A stretch of 64,000 nucleotides of DNA from Pithys albifrons albifrons (GCF_047495875.1 NC_092472.1:900849-964848), one strand, 5' to 3'; positions 50,601 through 62,515 are shown, counted from the stretch's first letter. Numbers and translations: made by a program. Notes: generated from the sequence alone by a model not told the origin.

Positions 50601-53067
50601 GATGCTGAAACGTGTAACAGTACTCTCTGTAGTCAGCCACTGCTGGAGACAAGTGAGCCACCAAAAGCCTGCTCAAAGCCTTTCATCAGAGTCAGCTTAC
50701 ACGCAGAGGATAGACATTAATTTTGAATTCTTTTTCAATTTTATTTTTTGTCAATTATATGTAAGGCCTTAAAATATGCAAAAAAAATGAAGGTCTGTTT
50801 TAACTTTACAAAGAAAATAATTAAAATGTTATTAAAATATGCAAAAAACTATAATTTAATTATACAATTACACAGCCTTATAGTCTAATAGCCCCACTGT
50901 ATGTTGCATATTAGTGAACAATTGCCTTCTTAAAGCTCACAGCAGAATCATTTACTTGATGCGGGAGAATAAGTTAATTACGAATCTTCTGCCTTTGATT
51001 AATGGATTTAATAATCATGTTACAGGAGAATTAACTTATAGTTCATGTGCTTACAGCCCTAATGATGAGATTCATGAAAGCAATGTGTCAGCAAATAGGA
51101 CTGCCCCCAGAAAAGGCATTGATTGGAGACCCCAGGGCTGCCTGAGCTGCACCTCAGACAGTCAGCAGCTCTGGCAGGAACTGCAAATGGCAAGTCCCCT
51201 TTCTCAACTCATCGGGCATTAATCACCCCCATTTGCCACTTACTTTAAGGTAAGAACCTTCACCAAAGCTCAGTTCTGGATACTGTGGGGATAAAAATGA
51301 TCCCAGGAGATCAGGGCAGGACCAGGTAATGCACTTACCCATCAGGCACAGCCAGTAGCCTGCTACAACCCATTACAACAGACAACATTCTGTTTCTTTA
51401 ATACTTCTTTTGGGCACATAATACAAATGTAGAGTTCCTTGGATGGAGCCAGGATTACCTCTCTCTAAAGGAACCTCAATGCAGGCAGTACAGCCTAAGA
51501 GAGATAGCACTCTGGTTTCCAAACTTAGGCTGTTCAAGGAAGGGAACCATTTCAGGACAGAGAAGGTAGAAGGAAGCCCAGCAAAAGCCACATTTAGAAA
51601 CCTTTACTTAATTAAAACTCACACTGACTCAAATAAAAACAGAATAAAGAGCTGAACTGCATTTTTTCTAAACGAGAAAAAGGAATGACCAGCAACAGGA
51701 TTTCAAATTGCATCAGCTATGTACCTTTCCTATCACCATGCAAAGCAGAATAATACAAGTCAGGAGCTTAGCATAACACTGGGGCCCGAGGAAAAGGCAG
51801 GATATGAATAGGAATACAATTTCCTTAACAAATCGTTTACAGGAATTATTCTGCAAGACATTGCCCATGTCCTGATGGAAGACACAGCCTGAGGGTACAG
51901 GGAGCACTGGGCTGCTTTGCCGTGTCCTCTCACTGCCCATCATCCAATTTGTGTAGTGCCCTTTCCACAGGATGGTGGCAGAGCTCCTTGCACTAATCAT
52001 ATCATATGGAAACACTGGAGAAAAGCCAAGGAAGCTGCTGCACTGCCAGCACTACCCTTGATGCTGAGACTGAGGGTACACTGCTGCTGTTCAGCCTTCC
52101 TGTTAGAGAAGTTATTCACCCAGGAGTCATTTTCCAGCTGATAGCAGAAAGCTCCCCTCATGCACTGCAGCTCTGTGCCTCCTCCCCTGCCTCCTGTGCA
52201 CTCCTCAGCCCTTCAGGACATGAATGTTGGTGTCTGAAAAGCAAACAGTGCACTTTGGTGCCTGTCTTACAGGTCCACCAGTGACATTAATCCACTGCTG
52301 CTTGTGTTTTGCTCTGGGAGATATTTAGAGTTAAGATAATTCAAGGTTTGTGCTGAAAAGCAACACATTTTTTCACCACAGCAAGCTTCAGGGATTAGAG
52401 ACATATTGAAATAATGCATATTTTATTACTGAAGCAGATGGCACTAGGCCTTTAGATGTGCCACTTCAAACCCAGCTGTGCCTCCCGCTCTCTCTCCTTT
52501 CTCCCCCTTTATACATCTTGCTCTGACTCTGCCACACACTCACTCAGTGTGGAGAGCTCTCCTCAGCTTGTCACCACTGCCTTGCTGCTGGAAGGCACTC
52601 AGAGAGCCATCAGGCCACTCCTCCATGTCACACCACAGTGCCTGAACCACCCTTGCCCCAGTTTGTCCCAGGCAGCTCAGGAATCAGTGGGCAAATAAAC
52701 CTCAGCTGCAGATCCTCTGCCAGTTGGCAGCTGTTTAAAGGAGACCACAGGCATTCCCAGTTCTTAATTTAGAGGCTGAACTCACCAAGAATTCAGATTA
52801 CACGAGTCAGGTAAATGCCAAATGTGCTTTCTAGGATACCTATGCTGGGTTTCCTCTGTGCCAGCTCACAGGAGGTACCTCCTTGCAATACACTGTTTTA
52901 CAGCCCTCAGATCACAGGTTTCACGGAGGACACCAGGCAAAGCTCAGCCTTACCAAGGGCAGGGGTGGCCTGCAGCCCCTTCCTGCCTTGGATCCACACC
53001 TATAAACACAAGCCTTAGCAAACTCCTGTCCTACAGATACTCATCTCCAACAGCTGTAGACACAGAT
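47638..53067. other. Intergenic region, no gene recognised
   Basis: No supported exon. It holds a small TTATGA microsatellite (48,298-48,325) and an AT-rich block (50,720-51,080) with two copies of TTAAAATATGCAAAAAA. Open frames are short and none has a family resemblance I can name. Confidence 0.5.
48298..48325 (+). repeat. TTATGA/TTATGAT microsatellite
   Basis: Four adjacent imperfect copies of a GATTTAT/GATTAT unit. Confidence 0.8.
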
Positions 53068-54480
53068 AATCACAGAATCATAGAATCGATTGGGTTGGAA
53101 AAGACCTCCAAGATCATCGAGTCCAACCCTTGGTCCAGCTCTAGTCCATTTACCAGATCATGGCACTCAGCACCACGTCCAATCTGCGTTTAAAAATCTC
53201 TAGGGATGGTGAATCCACCACCTCCCTGGGCAGCCCATTCCAATGCCTGATTACTCCCTCTGTAAAGAATTTTTTTCTGATATCCAACTTCAGTTTCCCC
53301 TGGCAGAGCTTGAGCCCATCGTGCCCCCTTGTCCTATTGCTGAGTGCCTGGGAGAAGAGACCAACCCCCACCTGGCCAGAACTTCCCTTCAGGTAGTTTT
53401 AGACAGTGCTGAGGTCACCTCTGAGCCTCCTCTTCTCCAGGCTGAACACCCCCAGCTCCCTCAGCCTCTCCCCACAGCACTTGTGCTCCAGTCCCTTCTC
53501 CAGCCTTGTTGCTCTTCTCTGGACCTGCTACAGCACCTCAATATCTTTCCTGAACTGAGGGGCCCAGAACTGAACACAACACTCAAGGTGTGGCCTCACC
53601 AATGCAGAGTCCAGGGGAAGGGTCACTGCCCTGGGCCTGCTGGCCACGCTATTTTTGATACAGGCCAGGATCCCCTTGGCCTTCTTGGCCACCTGGGCAC
53701 ACTGTTGGCTCATGTTGAGCTTCCTGTCAATTAGTACTCCAAGGTCCCTCTGCCTGGCTGCTCTCCAGCCACTCTGTGCCCAGCCTGGAGCGCTGCAGGG
53801 GGTTGTTGTGACCAAAGTGCAGGACCCGGCACTTGGCCTTGTTGAACTCCATCCCATTGGAATCAGCCCATCTCTCAAGTCTATCCAGATCCCTCTGCAG
53901 AGCCCTCCTGCCTTCCAGCAGGTCGACACTCCCTCCCAACTTGGTGTCATCTACAAATTTGCTGATGATGGACTCAATCCCCTCATCTAAATCATCAGTA
54001 AAGATGTTAAACAGGACAGGACCCAACACAGACCCCTGGGGAACACCACTGGTGACCGGCCCCCAGCTGGATGCAGCTCCATTCACCAGCACTCTCTGGG
54101 CCCGACCCTCCAGCCAGCTCTTAATCCAGGAGAGGGTACACTTGTCCAAGCCATGGGCTACCAGCTTTTCCAGGAGTATATTATGGGAGACAGTGTCAAA
54201 GGCCTTGCTGAAGGCCAGACAGACACTTCCACAGCTTTCCCCTCATCCACCAGGTGGGTCACCTGATCATAAAAAGAGATCAGGTTGGTCAGACAGGACC
54301 TGCCCCTCCTAAACCCCTGCTGGCTGGGTCTAATCCCTTGTCCATCCTGAAGGTGCTGTGTGATTGCACTCAGGATGATCTGCTCCATAACCCTGCCAGG
54401 CACAGAGGTCAGACTGACAGGCCTGGAGTTGCCAGGGTCCTGCTTGCAGCCCTTTTTGTGGATTGGGGTGAAATAGACAG
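53068..54480 (-). mobile_element. CR1 LINE, 5'-truncated, with most of the C-terminal reverse transcriptase
   Basis: 1.4-kb antisense CR1. The 3' end at 53,068 shows the terminal octamer-type repeats (plus strand AATCACAGAATCATAGAATC). Reading on the minus strand from 54,480 towards 53,500, the RT part has G-F-R-R-G-R-S-C-L-T-N-L, then [14 protein letters not shown], the catalytic F-V-D-D-T-K, and later L-V-R-P-H-L-E. The catalytic Asp pair is present. The frame is broken by shifts near 54,225 and 53,740, and the N-terminal endonuclease is missing. It is therefore a dead copy, but little diverged compared with the other two CR1 pieces here. Confidence 0.95.
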
Positions 54481-56487
54481 TGATGAGTAGACCTTATAAT
54501 GCAAAACTAAATGTCCAATTAGAACTTGATGAGGAAGTGTGATGTAAAACACATTAAACAGAATAAGAAGGTGGGACAAAAAAATCAATTTCCCATTAAA
54601 TTCAGTGGTTACTAATTTTTTCTGACTCTCAATGTGTAAAGCATCAATTACACACATAATTTACTCTTCTACAGTCCCATTCAAAGTTCAAAGGAAAAAC
54701 TTGCACTACAGAATATGAATTAGCCCAGTGATCACAGGGAAAAAAGCAGTGCCCTGCAGGTGTCTCCAGGCTGCCTTGAAGAAGTGTTCCACCAATGTAG
54801 GCTGGGGGGAATTGCATTATATGTTATTTGGGAGGAGGAAGCGATTTGGAAGCAGCCTGCTATTTCACTCAAAGCAGGAGGTGCAGAAGGGATGAAGCTG
54901 ATCTTGGGAAAAGCCATGCAAAATGTCTGGGATGGAAAGTAAACACACAACCTGGAAAGCTTTGCCTTTGTGGATGTGCCCGGGGGATGCAAGTATGGTA
55001 CAACAAAAGGCATCCTGCACTGAGCTCCTGTAGCAGCCAGGCACCATGAATAATAACACAGGAGGAAAAGCTGATTGTGAAAGATGTTAGGACAAGTAGG
55101 CACAAGCATGACTTCCCTTTTATTTCACCTTGTTAACACTGTCACAGTTTTATTTTTTAATCTGTGATGTACATAGTTATTTTAAGCTAAGCAAATAGAC
55201 ATTTCATTTGTAGGCAGTGGTGATCCTTGACCCATGGCACTGAGCTCTGCTTGCAGGGTCTGTAGTCCATAATGCTTCATTGCTACCTCCCACAGACAAT
55301 AGGATGCATTGCTGCTGGGCTGCACGTGGTTTGAACAATGGTAACAGCAGCCTGTGGGCTACAGACACACGATCTCATCAGCAGTGCAAGGGAGGGGAGA
55401 TTTCTGCCAAGGAGGTAGGGAGCATGCCTAAATCCTGAGATGGACAAAGAAAACTGCAGCACCTGGTGAGAAATGACCCGGCAAAGCCATCTCTCTGAAC
55501 TGCCAGACATATATACACAGAAAAAGCAGGGAAAACATCAGAGTTACCTCTTTCTCCTCCCTTCATAACTCACAGTGCAACTACATCTTAAGAAACTAAG
55601 GTAGAGAAGGGCTATGAAAAGCTGAGTGCAGCATCTAAACCTTCCGCAGAATGTCCTTTTGAAGATGCTGGGGCAGCATGCTCCTGTTTGTCTGTGTTCT
55701 GAACCTTTGGCACTTTGTTCTCAGAGCCAAACACAATCTTTGGTTTTGCAAAGCACGGACACCAGTAAACCCTGAAAAGAAGATATATGGAGAGAGAACA
55801 ATAGAGTTTTTAATGGTTAGAGGCATCTTTCATCTTAAACCCAAGAGTTTAAAGTCAATTCCAGCTGTCTTGGATTGTCTGTTTGTATAGAGCCTGTAAG
55901 TAAACTGTTAATTCAGAACCCCCAAGCTGTGATCATTAATGGATGACATTTGGTGTTAAACCAAGCCCAGTTCTCTGAACACTGGCTCAGCCCTAGGGCA
56001 CTGGGATTTTGGATGTTACTTTTGTACCCATGTTTATCTTTCTGTGACCACCTTTTTCACCTGATGGAGGGGTGGGGCACTTGTAGCAGTCAATTTCTTC
56101 GTTTTACACTCCTTGACGCTGTTCCCCTTTCTATAATAGCTGCAATATGTTGTTTCAGTAGAGCAACGCTTTGCAAATTTGGCTCAAGGAGACACCGAGC
56201 AAACAGCTTTCCAGCGAGCTTCAACTCAGCTGTCAGAAGGGGCAGTTTGGTCTCTGTGCAAGCAATACTCACATTCCAAACTGCATTAGAGAAAAGCCAG
56301 TGGGGTTTTATGCATTTTTATTATCAGTTCCAGACTAGGAATCTGACGCTAATTTTTTCTTAAAGCCTGTGCCTGCAGTCGAGTTTATATTCTAAAACAA
56401 AACCAGGATTGTGATGTTTTTCTCTCACTAGCTTGCTCTTTTTTTTTTCTTTTTCTTTTTTTCCCTCCCCCTGGCTTTACTCCAAAG
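54481..56487. other. Intergenic region upstream of the KAZALD-like gene
   Basis: No exon recognised. If the KAZALD-like gene has a non-coding first exon, as the acceptor-like sequence at 56,487 suggests, it and the promoter would be here or further upstream. No CpG island is seen in the stretch. Confidence 0.5.
56438..56476 (+). promoter_or_regulatory. Long polypyrimidine tract before the KAZALD-like start exon
   Basis: An almost pure C/T stretch of about 35 bases just upstream of TCCAAAG. Together they look like a splice acceptor (exon starting 56,488), which implies a 5' non-coding exon upstream. The other reading is that the tract is part of the promoter or 5' UTR. Confidence 0.5.
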
Positions 56488-56518
56488 ACCTTTTCTGCTT
56501 GGTTGTTACACTCTCAAG

Positions 56519-56975
56519 ATGAAGCACCGGATGGTTACAGCAGTGCTGGTAGCACTGGTACAGGTTTCTCAGAGTTTCCCTGCCTTGTACCACCGAGGTT
56601 GGTGGAGGCTGTTAAGGGAAGGAGATAGTTGTGGAGAATGTGATTTGGCGCTTTGCTCTGAGCCTAAGGACTGTCCAGCTGGGACTGTGCTGGATCGCTG
56701 TGGCTGCTGTCCGGAATGTGGGAACGTGGAAGGTCAGATCTGTGACCTGGACCAGGGCAATCATTTTTATGGGCAGTGTGGAGATGACCTCGAGTGCAGG
56801 TTGGATGCTGATGAAGCAAGGTTTGGGGAAGTCCCCGAACCCCAGTGTGTGTGCAAATCTCAAGAAAGCATCTGTGGACCTGAAGGGAAAACCTATGAGA
56901 ACATCTGTCAATTCAACAAGGCTTATGCTGCAAAAAGAAATATCACCGTGAAACATAAAGGGCCGTGTGAATCAG
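56519..56975 (+). CDS. KAZALD-like coding exon 1 (signal peptide, IGFBP and Kazal domains)
   Basis: The ATG at 56,519 is the first in frame and opens a hydrophobic signal peptide. The exon carries 152 codons plus one base and ends at GTAATG. Beyond the donor the frame runs on for 22 codons to a stop at 57,043 without any family resemblance, so the donor is preferred to read-through. The acceptor at 56,487 would put the 5' UTR part of this exon at 56,488-56,518. Confidence 0.9.
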
Positions 56976-59900
56976 GTAATGTGTACAGAGGCACTTTCAA
57001 ACTGAAAAAAGAGCTGATTATTATTTTCAGATGTATTAACTAGCTGCTCTAGTCTAGATTTATTAAACTAAAACTGCATTTTTTTATAATTATCATTATT
57101 CTGTTATAATGCTGCTTTGTGCTAAACATGTGGTTTAGCAGCTGCTACTTAATCTTGTGTGCTATAAACCTCTAGATAAGACTAGTGGATTAAATCACAT
57201 GGTGACTAATAAGCCATCAATCTACAGGCTGGCTCTGTTCTGAATAATCAAAGTATGATTATTATAATCAGATTATGATTTTTGTCTACAAAAGTTGTAT
57301 ATGTAGTTGGGAATCAGTAAACAGAATAGTCTGGGAGAAATGAACAAATGGGCAAATGATTACTATTACTATAAGAGGACTAACCTAATTTTAAAGTGGT
57401 GGTAGTAAGGCAGATCTCATTCATAAATATACACACACACACATGTGCACGTATGTATATCTGTCTATGTATGTGTCTATCCACCAGTGAGTATGTATGG
57501 TAAGCAGTGAAGCAGGGGCAATAGAAGAAGGTAGGTTTTAATTAACAGCTCTGTTGTTTTTTTTAAAACAAAACAAAACAAAATAATCCAATTACAGAAT
57601 CATCATAAAATCTAGCTATCCCATGAAACAGAAATCCAAATATTACAGCAATTTTTCTAAAGACACTTACAGTACTTGAACAGTTGTCTGGGATGACTGT
57701 TAGTGGAAGGATTCTTAGGTGGATTTAGGGGGGAATCTTGCCTCCTGCTCATATGCTCTCCCCATTCTTCATATTGTGACCAATCATTACTCCTGGGCAC
57801 CTTTCACCTAAGACACTCGAATATAAAAGGAAAATGTGAAGAGGCTTTTATTTTCTGACTGAGAAATTGCTGTGGTTTAAGTTAATGAAATACTTTCTCA
57901 AATGAGGGAAGTAGAAGAAGTCTGTGGGTCACAAATGGGTCACAGTTCTGAGAATCCAAAATTGCAACTCTGACAAAGGACCATGTGTGGGAGTAACTCA
58001 GGCATGTTTTACCCACTCTGCTGCAGCGGTCTTGAATGAGCACTGAATATTGAACACTTTAAAGGAAAAGTGAACAGCTAATACCAGGCTTCTTTCCTCT
58101 TCTCTCTGGTTGCAAGAGAAAGATCCAGTAAAACATCTCTTATTTGCCATCAGGGTATTAAGCAGCCTGCAGTGCCACTGAGAGCCCATCAGCCCCAGGC
58201 AGGAATCCTTGTTTGGGATTAAATAGCACCGTTTCCTGGGGCATGACCTCTCCAGAAAGATTCCTGCTGCAAGTGCCACTCTGTTAGCAGGTGCTGGTGT
58301 CTCTGCAGTGGAGGCAGCTGCTCAGGCACACAGCACTGGTCCCCCACTTAATTTAACAGAACTGGCCACACACAAGAAACCTTAATTTGGAAGTACTACC
58401 ACTTTTAATTGCTGCTGTGGGCACCCACTAGGCCCCCAGTCACCCGTGAGGCGCACCACAGGCTGTCCCTCAGGCAGGAGCAATGAGCTGAGCTGCCCTG
58501 CACATGGGCATCACCTACCCCAGTGCTCTCCCACTGGGGGCTCAGAATGGCTGCACCGCCTCTGCAGGAATGCAGAGAGACACCCAAAGGTTGCTCAGTT
58601 TCCTGAAGGGCACCGAAGCCTGGGGGAGTTCATGGCCATGGCAGTGCTGAGGCAGAGCTGAGTTCAGAGGAATGGGGCCCATGTCCTCGGCTGCTGGGGA
58701 GGGAAGTGCCCAGTGGGTGACTGCACCGAGAGCAGCAGAGACTGCAGCTGGCAGGGAGGGGACACTGATGCCACTCTTCTGCACCTCCCAAGCTGCAGCT
58801 CAGCTCCTGCGCTTGTAAGAGCCTGGTGTGTGCCCAGTATGTGCCCAGAGTGTGCCCTGTGTGTGTGCGGTATGAGCCCGGGCTGTGCCCGGGGTGTGCC
58901 CATTGTGTGTCCCCTGTGTGACAGTGTGTGCCCGGTGTGTGCCTGGTGTGTGCCCGGTGTGTCCCTGGTGTGAGCCCAGTATGTGCCCCATGTGTGCCCG
59001 GTGTGTGCCCGGTATGAGCCTGGCAACGCAGGGGGCACGGGAAAGGCACTGCTGTTCCTGCAGCAGACGAGATCCCAGCTCTGGGAATGCTGCTCCCCTT
59101 CCAGCTCTGGCTCTCCCTGACTCTGATTTGCATGTGAAAGAAACCCTGAGCACTGTGGGGTTCTGGTACCAAGCTATAAATATAACTTTCACTCAAGTCA
59201 AAGTACTTTGTTTTGTTATTTCTCCTTCAAAGCATCTGCTGTTTTCTATTGAGGCCAAATGGATTAATTGTATACACTGAATAAATAAATAACAATAAAC
59301 TCCTTTCATCTTTTCTCTATCACCAGAAAACGAAGAGAAAGGCCTAGCTTGCTAAAGAAAAACTGAAAATACCCTTTCCTGAAAGCTAGTTTTGATCATA
59401 TTTTGATATTTTACCAAAGTTACTAAGTACATTAATTATATACAGATTCTCCACACTTTAACCATCCCCATTCACATTCAAACCTCTCTTGCTCATAATT
59501 TAATGAACTAACAGAACAATCTAGCAGTGATTCTCTTATATTTAGCTGTGTCACACCATTTCTTTTAAATATAATTTTTGGAGTAAGACAAAATAAACAA
59601 GCCACAAAATTTCCTGCTATTTTTCATCAAATTAGACAGATTAGCAAAAATCAATAGTATGTACAATAATGTCATTCCTTAGTCAGCAGTGCTGTTGGAT
59701 TGATTGTGAACAGTGAAGCAGAAGCAGTATTTTGACTTTTCCTGGCTTCTTGTTTATGTCTTCTGTAACACATGAGGGTAAGTCATGACTGACTGGGACT
59801 GTTATAACAGGAAACAAGCAGCTCCTGCCCATTCAGCTCTGGACAGTGAGACATCCAGAATGCTTTCCATAGCTATCAACAAAAATTTATCTACTCCAGG

Positions 59901-62515
59901 AGTAAAAATTACAGATCATCATAACAGTAAAGTTCTGTTTCTAATCAGTTATGCAAGAAAAGTACACACAGAGATGCATGGGAGAATTTGTCTGATCACA
60001 AAATCTGAAACACTCAAAAATGAAGTTTATAAATTTCTATTAAAATGGTACTTCCTGAATTCAATTTTCTTCTGCAAAATACAGCAAAAGGTTGTGAGAC
60101 ATGTAGTGTTTTATTTCTGAAGGCACTTCAACTTTGAGTGCACAATGCAAGTTTTGTTGTTCAGAAAAGGCAGTTTGGATAGATCAAAACTATATTTGCT
60201 GTGGGGTTGATGCCACATGGTGCCAATCCTGGTCAGCCCTGTACTCAGCTGCTGGGGTTCAGACCATCCCCAGGCATTTCCAAACTGTATTTTCCTCACA
60301 GTTAATGGCAGAAGGGCCATTTCCAGTGTGGATTTCACGCTGGTTTATGGTGGGCAGTGCTGGGCAGCACTGGGGTGGCTGTGCTGGGCTGAACCACAGC
60401 TGGGGACAGTCACACGAGCACACTCAGTCCTGGACCAAGTCAGTGTTGTCAGGGCATCCACAGGACACTTGAGTCAACACCACAACAAAAGCAATTACCA
60501 GGCAACATCTGTCTATTTGAAAAGTTTTTTACACTGTGTCTGTGAAGGAATAATTTAAAGAACTCCTGTAAGTCAACGTAGACATTTGGGTTCTTTTGTA
60601 CATTTTAAGCTTAACTATATGCATGATAGTGGATGTGTCATTAAAGGGAGTGTGGTTGCAATGAGTTTCAAGACTTGAAAGTATGTTTTAATATCAGACC
60701 CTCTGTGATCAGTTCACAGCCAAAAAATATTCTCATCCAGATATTCAGTTAATGCTGACTTGAATACAAGATTTCTTAAGTAAGAGACAGATTCTGAACG
60801 TACAGTTCTCGTGAAGGAACAAACATTGAAGGATTTAATTATTCTAGTTTGAAAAATCTTACTTTTGAGGAGTAGCAAGATTTTTATTGAGCCATTTATA
60901 AATGGGGCAATTGATTGTTTGCTGTGCAATTTGTTTGCAATTAATTTTAATCAGTATGCATTTAATATTTTCTTCAGAGACACCAATCGTGAAAAACTGA
61001 CCAGTGTGTTAGAAATTATTGCTTGAAAACATGGAAGTGGCTGTTGGAATTTTAAATGCTGAAGCATAAATGCTGTACCTATGTACTGATTCAAATATTG
61101 CAAGTTTTTTACTTATTAATAAAATATATTAGTAATAATATAATAGTATATAATTATATAATAATCTATTAAGAATACATTAATTATTTACTGTAAATTT
61201 CTATTTCCAAGCATCTGGGATCTGTGCAAAAATAAAATCGCTAATTAAATACAAGCCAAATAACCCAGAAAATACATTCCTTTTTCAGCACTGGTCTGGA
61301 AATAGATAGAAAACAGATTTTAGAAGGAAAAACATTTTTTTGCTAACAACAAATAAATCAGGGGGAAAAAGCAGAGATCTCCAAAACAGGAAACCCGTGA
61401 TAACCGTAAATATGCTGGTTTGTGCTCTGCAGTTAAATATCGTCATCTCCTGCTAACACTCAGTATGTTTGTACGACATGTACTGAAATCATGTCTAAAG
61501 GCATCAAAGGATGGTTAGTTTTTCCAAAGCCTTCCAGCCCCCGGGCTGGCTCCCTCTCGTGGTTACCGGCAGCTTGTGCTTCGGGAAAAGGGAAAGCAGA
61601 ATTCAGAGGCAGTCCATGAACAGTGGAGAGGGGGCGAGAGTAAGAGAACAATAGGAAACAAGCAGAAATATAACAGTTATAATAAACATAACATAAACCC
61701 TTATAGAAATAATTGCATTTCAATCCTTTCATTTCTTGTCTCCTAACAAGAATATTGGATGAAATCAATAGCAACTGAGGACAAATGTGGAATGCATTAA
61801 TGCTCTTAGCCTGCACCTTCTGGCAACGAGTTCCATGGGTTAACATGTGGGACGATGTTTATGACTTTAAGACAATGATGTACTAAACCCCCGAATTTCA
61901 CAAGCTCACATTAACAGTATTTTGGCTTTTAGCTAACCAAAAGATAACAGACATTCAGAAGAACTACCATAAAATCAAGTCACTCTGTGACTATCTGCTA
62001 CAAAATTTCTTGTACTTTCCTTTGAAGCCCAGTCAAGTACTGGTGGCTCTGCTGGTGGGCCCCGAGTCCAGCACAGTTGAGAGCTCATAGGCAAAATTAA
62101 ACTCTTAATTTCAGCCCAAGCTTCATGCTCATGTGCAAGGGGAAGGACAGACAGGTCCTTTGAATAACCATTTTTAAAAAGCACAGACACTGGGTGTTCT
62201 GAGCTTTAAAAGCTGCTTGGAATCACATGGCTCTTCACAATGTGTGAAAGGCAAACCGATTGCATCATGTGCAGCAGAAATTACCATTACATGTTTCTGT
62301 GTTTCTGTTCTGTTGTGTATTGTCTCCTAAAGCACCACTGTTGGTTCTTTGCAGCTCCTGTTATATCTATGCCACCTCAGGATGCCCAGAATTACACAGG
62401 CAATGATGTAATTTTTGGCTGTGAGGTGTCAGCCTATCCTATGCCACACCTTGAATGGAAAAAAAAGGGGAACGACATGTTTCTGCCAGGAGATGACACC
62501 CACGTCTCAGTTCAG
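56519..62515 (+). CDS. KAZALD-family secreted protein (IGFBP-Kazal-Ig), 5' part, truncated by window end
   Basis: KAZALD proteins are secreted relatives of the IGF-binding proteins; the mammalian member KAZALD1 is linked to osteoblast growth and bone regeneration. The two exons here join in phase (457 + 161 nt) into 206 codons; the family is about 300. In order I see a signal peptide (about 1-20), the H-R-G-W-W-R-L-L-R-E-G motif (25-35), a Cys-rich IGFBP N-domain (Cys38 to Cys93, with C-G-C-C-P-E-C at 61-67), a Kazal domain (about 110-150, with C-G-P-E-G-K-T-Y and G-P-C-E-S), N141-I-T as a possible glycosylation site, and an Ig domain with first Cys175 and Trp187. The last Ig exon(s) with the second Cys are beyond the window. 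The gene lies about 15 kb after GABRP, which is not where KAZALD1 lies in mammals, so it is probably a paralogue; I give no symbol for that reason. No break is seen in the visible part. Confidence 0.88.
57243..57276. repeat. Two adjacent ATTA-type palindromes
   Basis: AATAATCA at 57,243-57,250 and its exact reverse complement TGATTATT at 57,256-57,263 flank a 5-nt spacer. ATAATC-A-GATTAT at 57,264-57,276 follows at once. The TAATC/GATTA cores resemble homeodomain binding sites. Confidence 0.75.
57429..57443 (+). repeat. Short AC microsatellite
   Basis: About seven AC units, followed by an irregular TGTATGT-type stretch to about 57,480. Confidence 0.85.
57565..57583 (+). repeat. AAAAC microsatellite
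   Basis: About four AAAAC units after a T-run. Confidence 0.8.
58820..59023 (+). repeat. GTGTGCCC minisatellite of about 10-bp units
   Basis: About 20 imperfect copies of a unit like GTGTGCCCGG, with some units changed to GTATGAGCCC, so that GAGCCC spacers recur through the array. Open on both strands as Cys/Val/Pro-rich or Gly/Thr/His-rich frames, which are artefacts. Intronic to the KAZALD-like gene. Confidence 0.9.
61112..61190. repeat. AT-rich low-complexity stretch
   Basis: Almost pure A/T with repeated TAATA and TATAATTA motifs. No coding. Confidence 0.75.
62355..62515 (+). CDS. KAZALD-like coding exon 2 (first half of Ig domain)
   Basis: 161 nt between TTGCAG and GTAAAA. Its two leading bases complete the Ala codon begun by the previous exon. 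It encodes G-N-D-V-I-F-G-C-E-V-S-A-Y-P-M-P-H-L-E-W and ends L-P-G-D-D-T-H-V-S-V-Q, which matches the start of the Ig domain of KAZALD proteins. It ends in phase 0, so the next exon should begin with a whole codon. Confidence 0.93.

Larger units (their letters stand above)
56976..62354 (+). other. KAZALD-like intron 1
   Basis: 5.4-kb intron between GTAATG and TTGCAG. It contains a cluster of palindromic ATTA sites, an AC microsatellite, an AAAAC run, a GTGTGCCC minisatellite, an AT-rich stretch at 61,112-61,190 and a small CpG-containing patch at about 61,535-61,640. No further exon recognised. Confidence 0.8.

Noticed and set aside
53160..54403. Several 110-160 codon frames that could be taken as genes
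   Set aside because: They are parts of the antisense CR1 reverse transcriptase or its complement, broken by frameshifts.
56976..57043. Read-through of the KAZALD-like first exon to a stop at 57,043, giving a 174-residue protein
   Set aside because: The family frame ends exactly at the GTAATG donor and continues in phase at 62,355. The extra 22 residues show no family match.
58630..59280. Gly/Thr/His-rich minus frame of 188 codons and Cys/Val/Pro-rich plus frames
   Set aside because: Product of the GTGTGCCC minisatellite; no domain or splice evidence.
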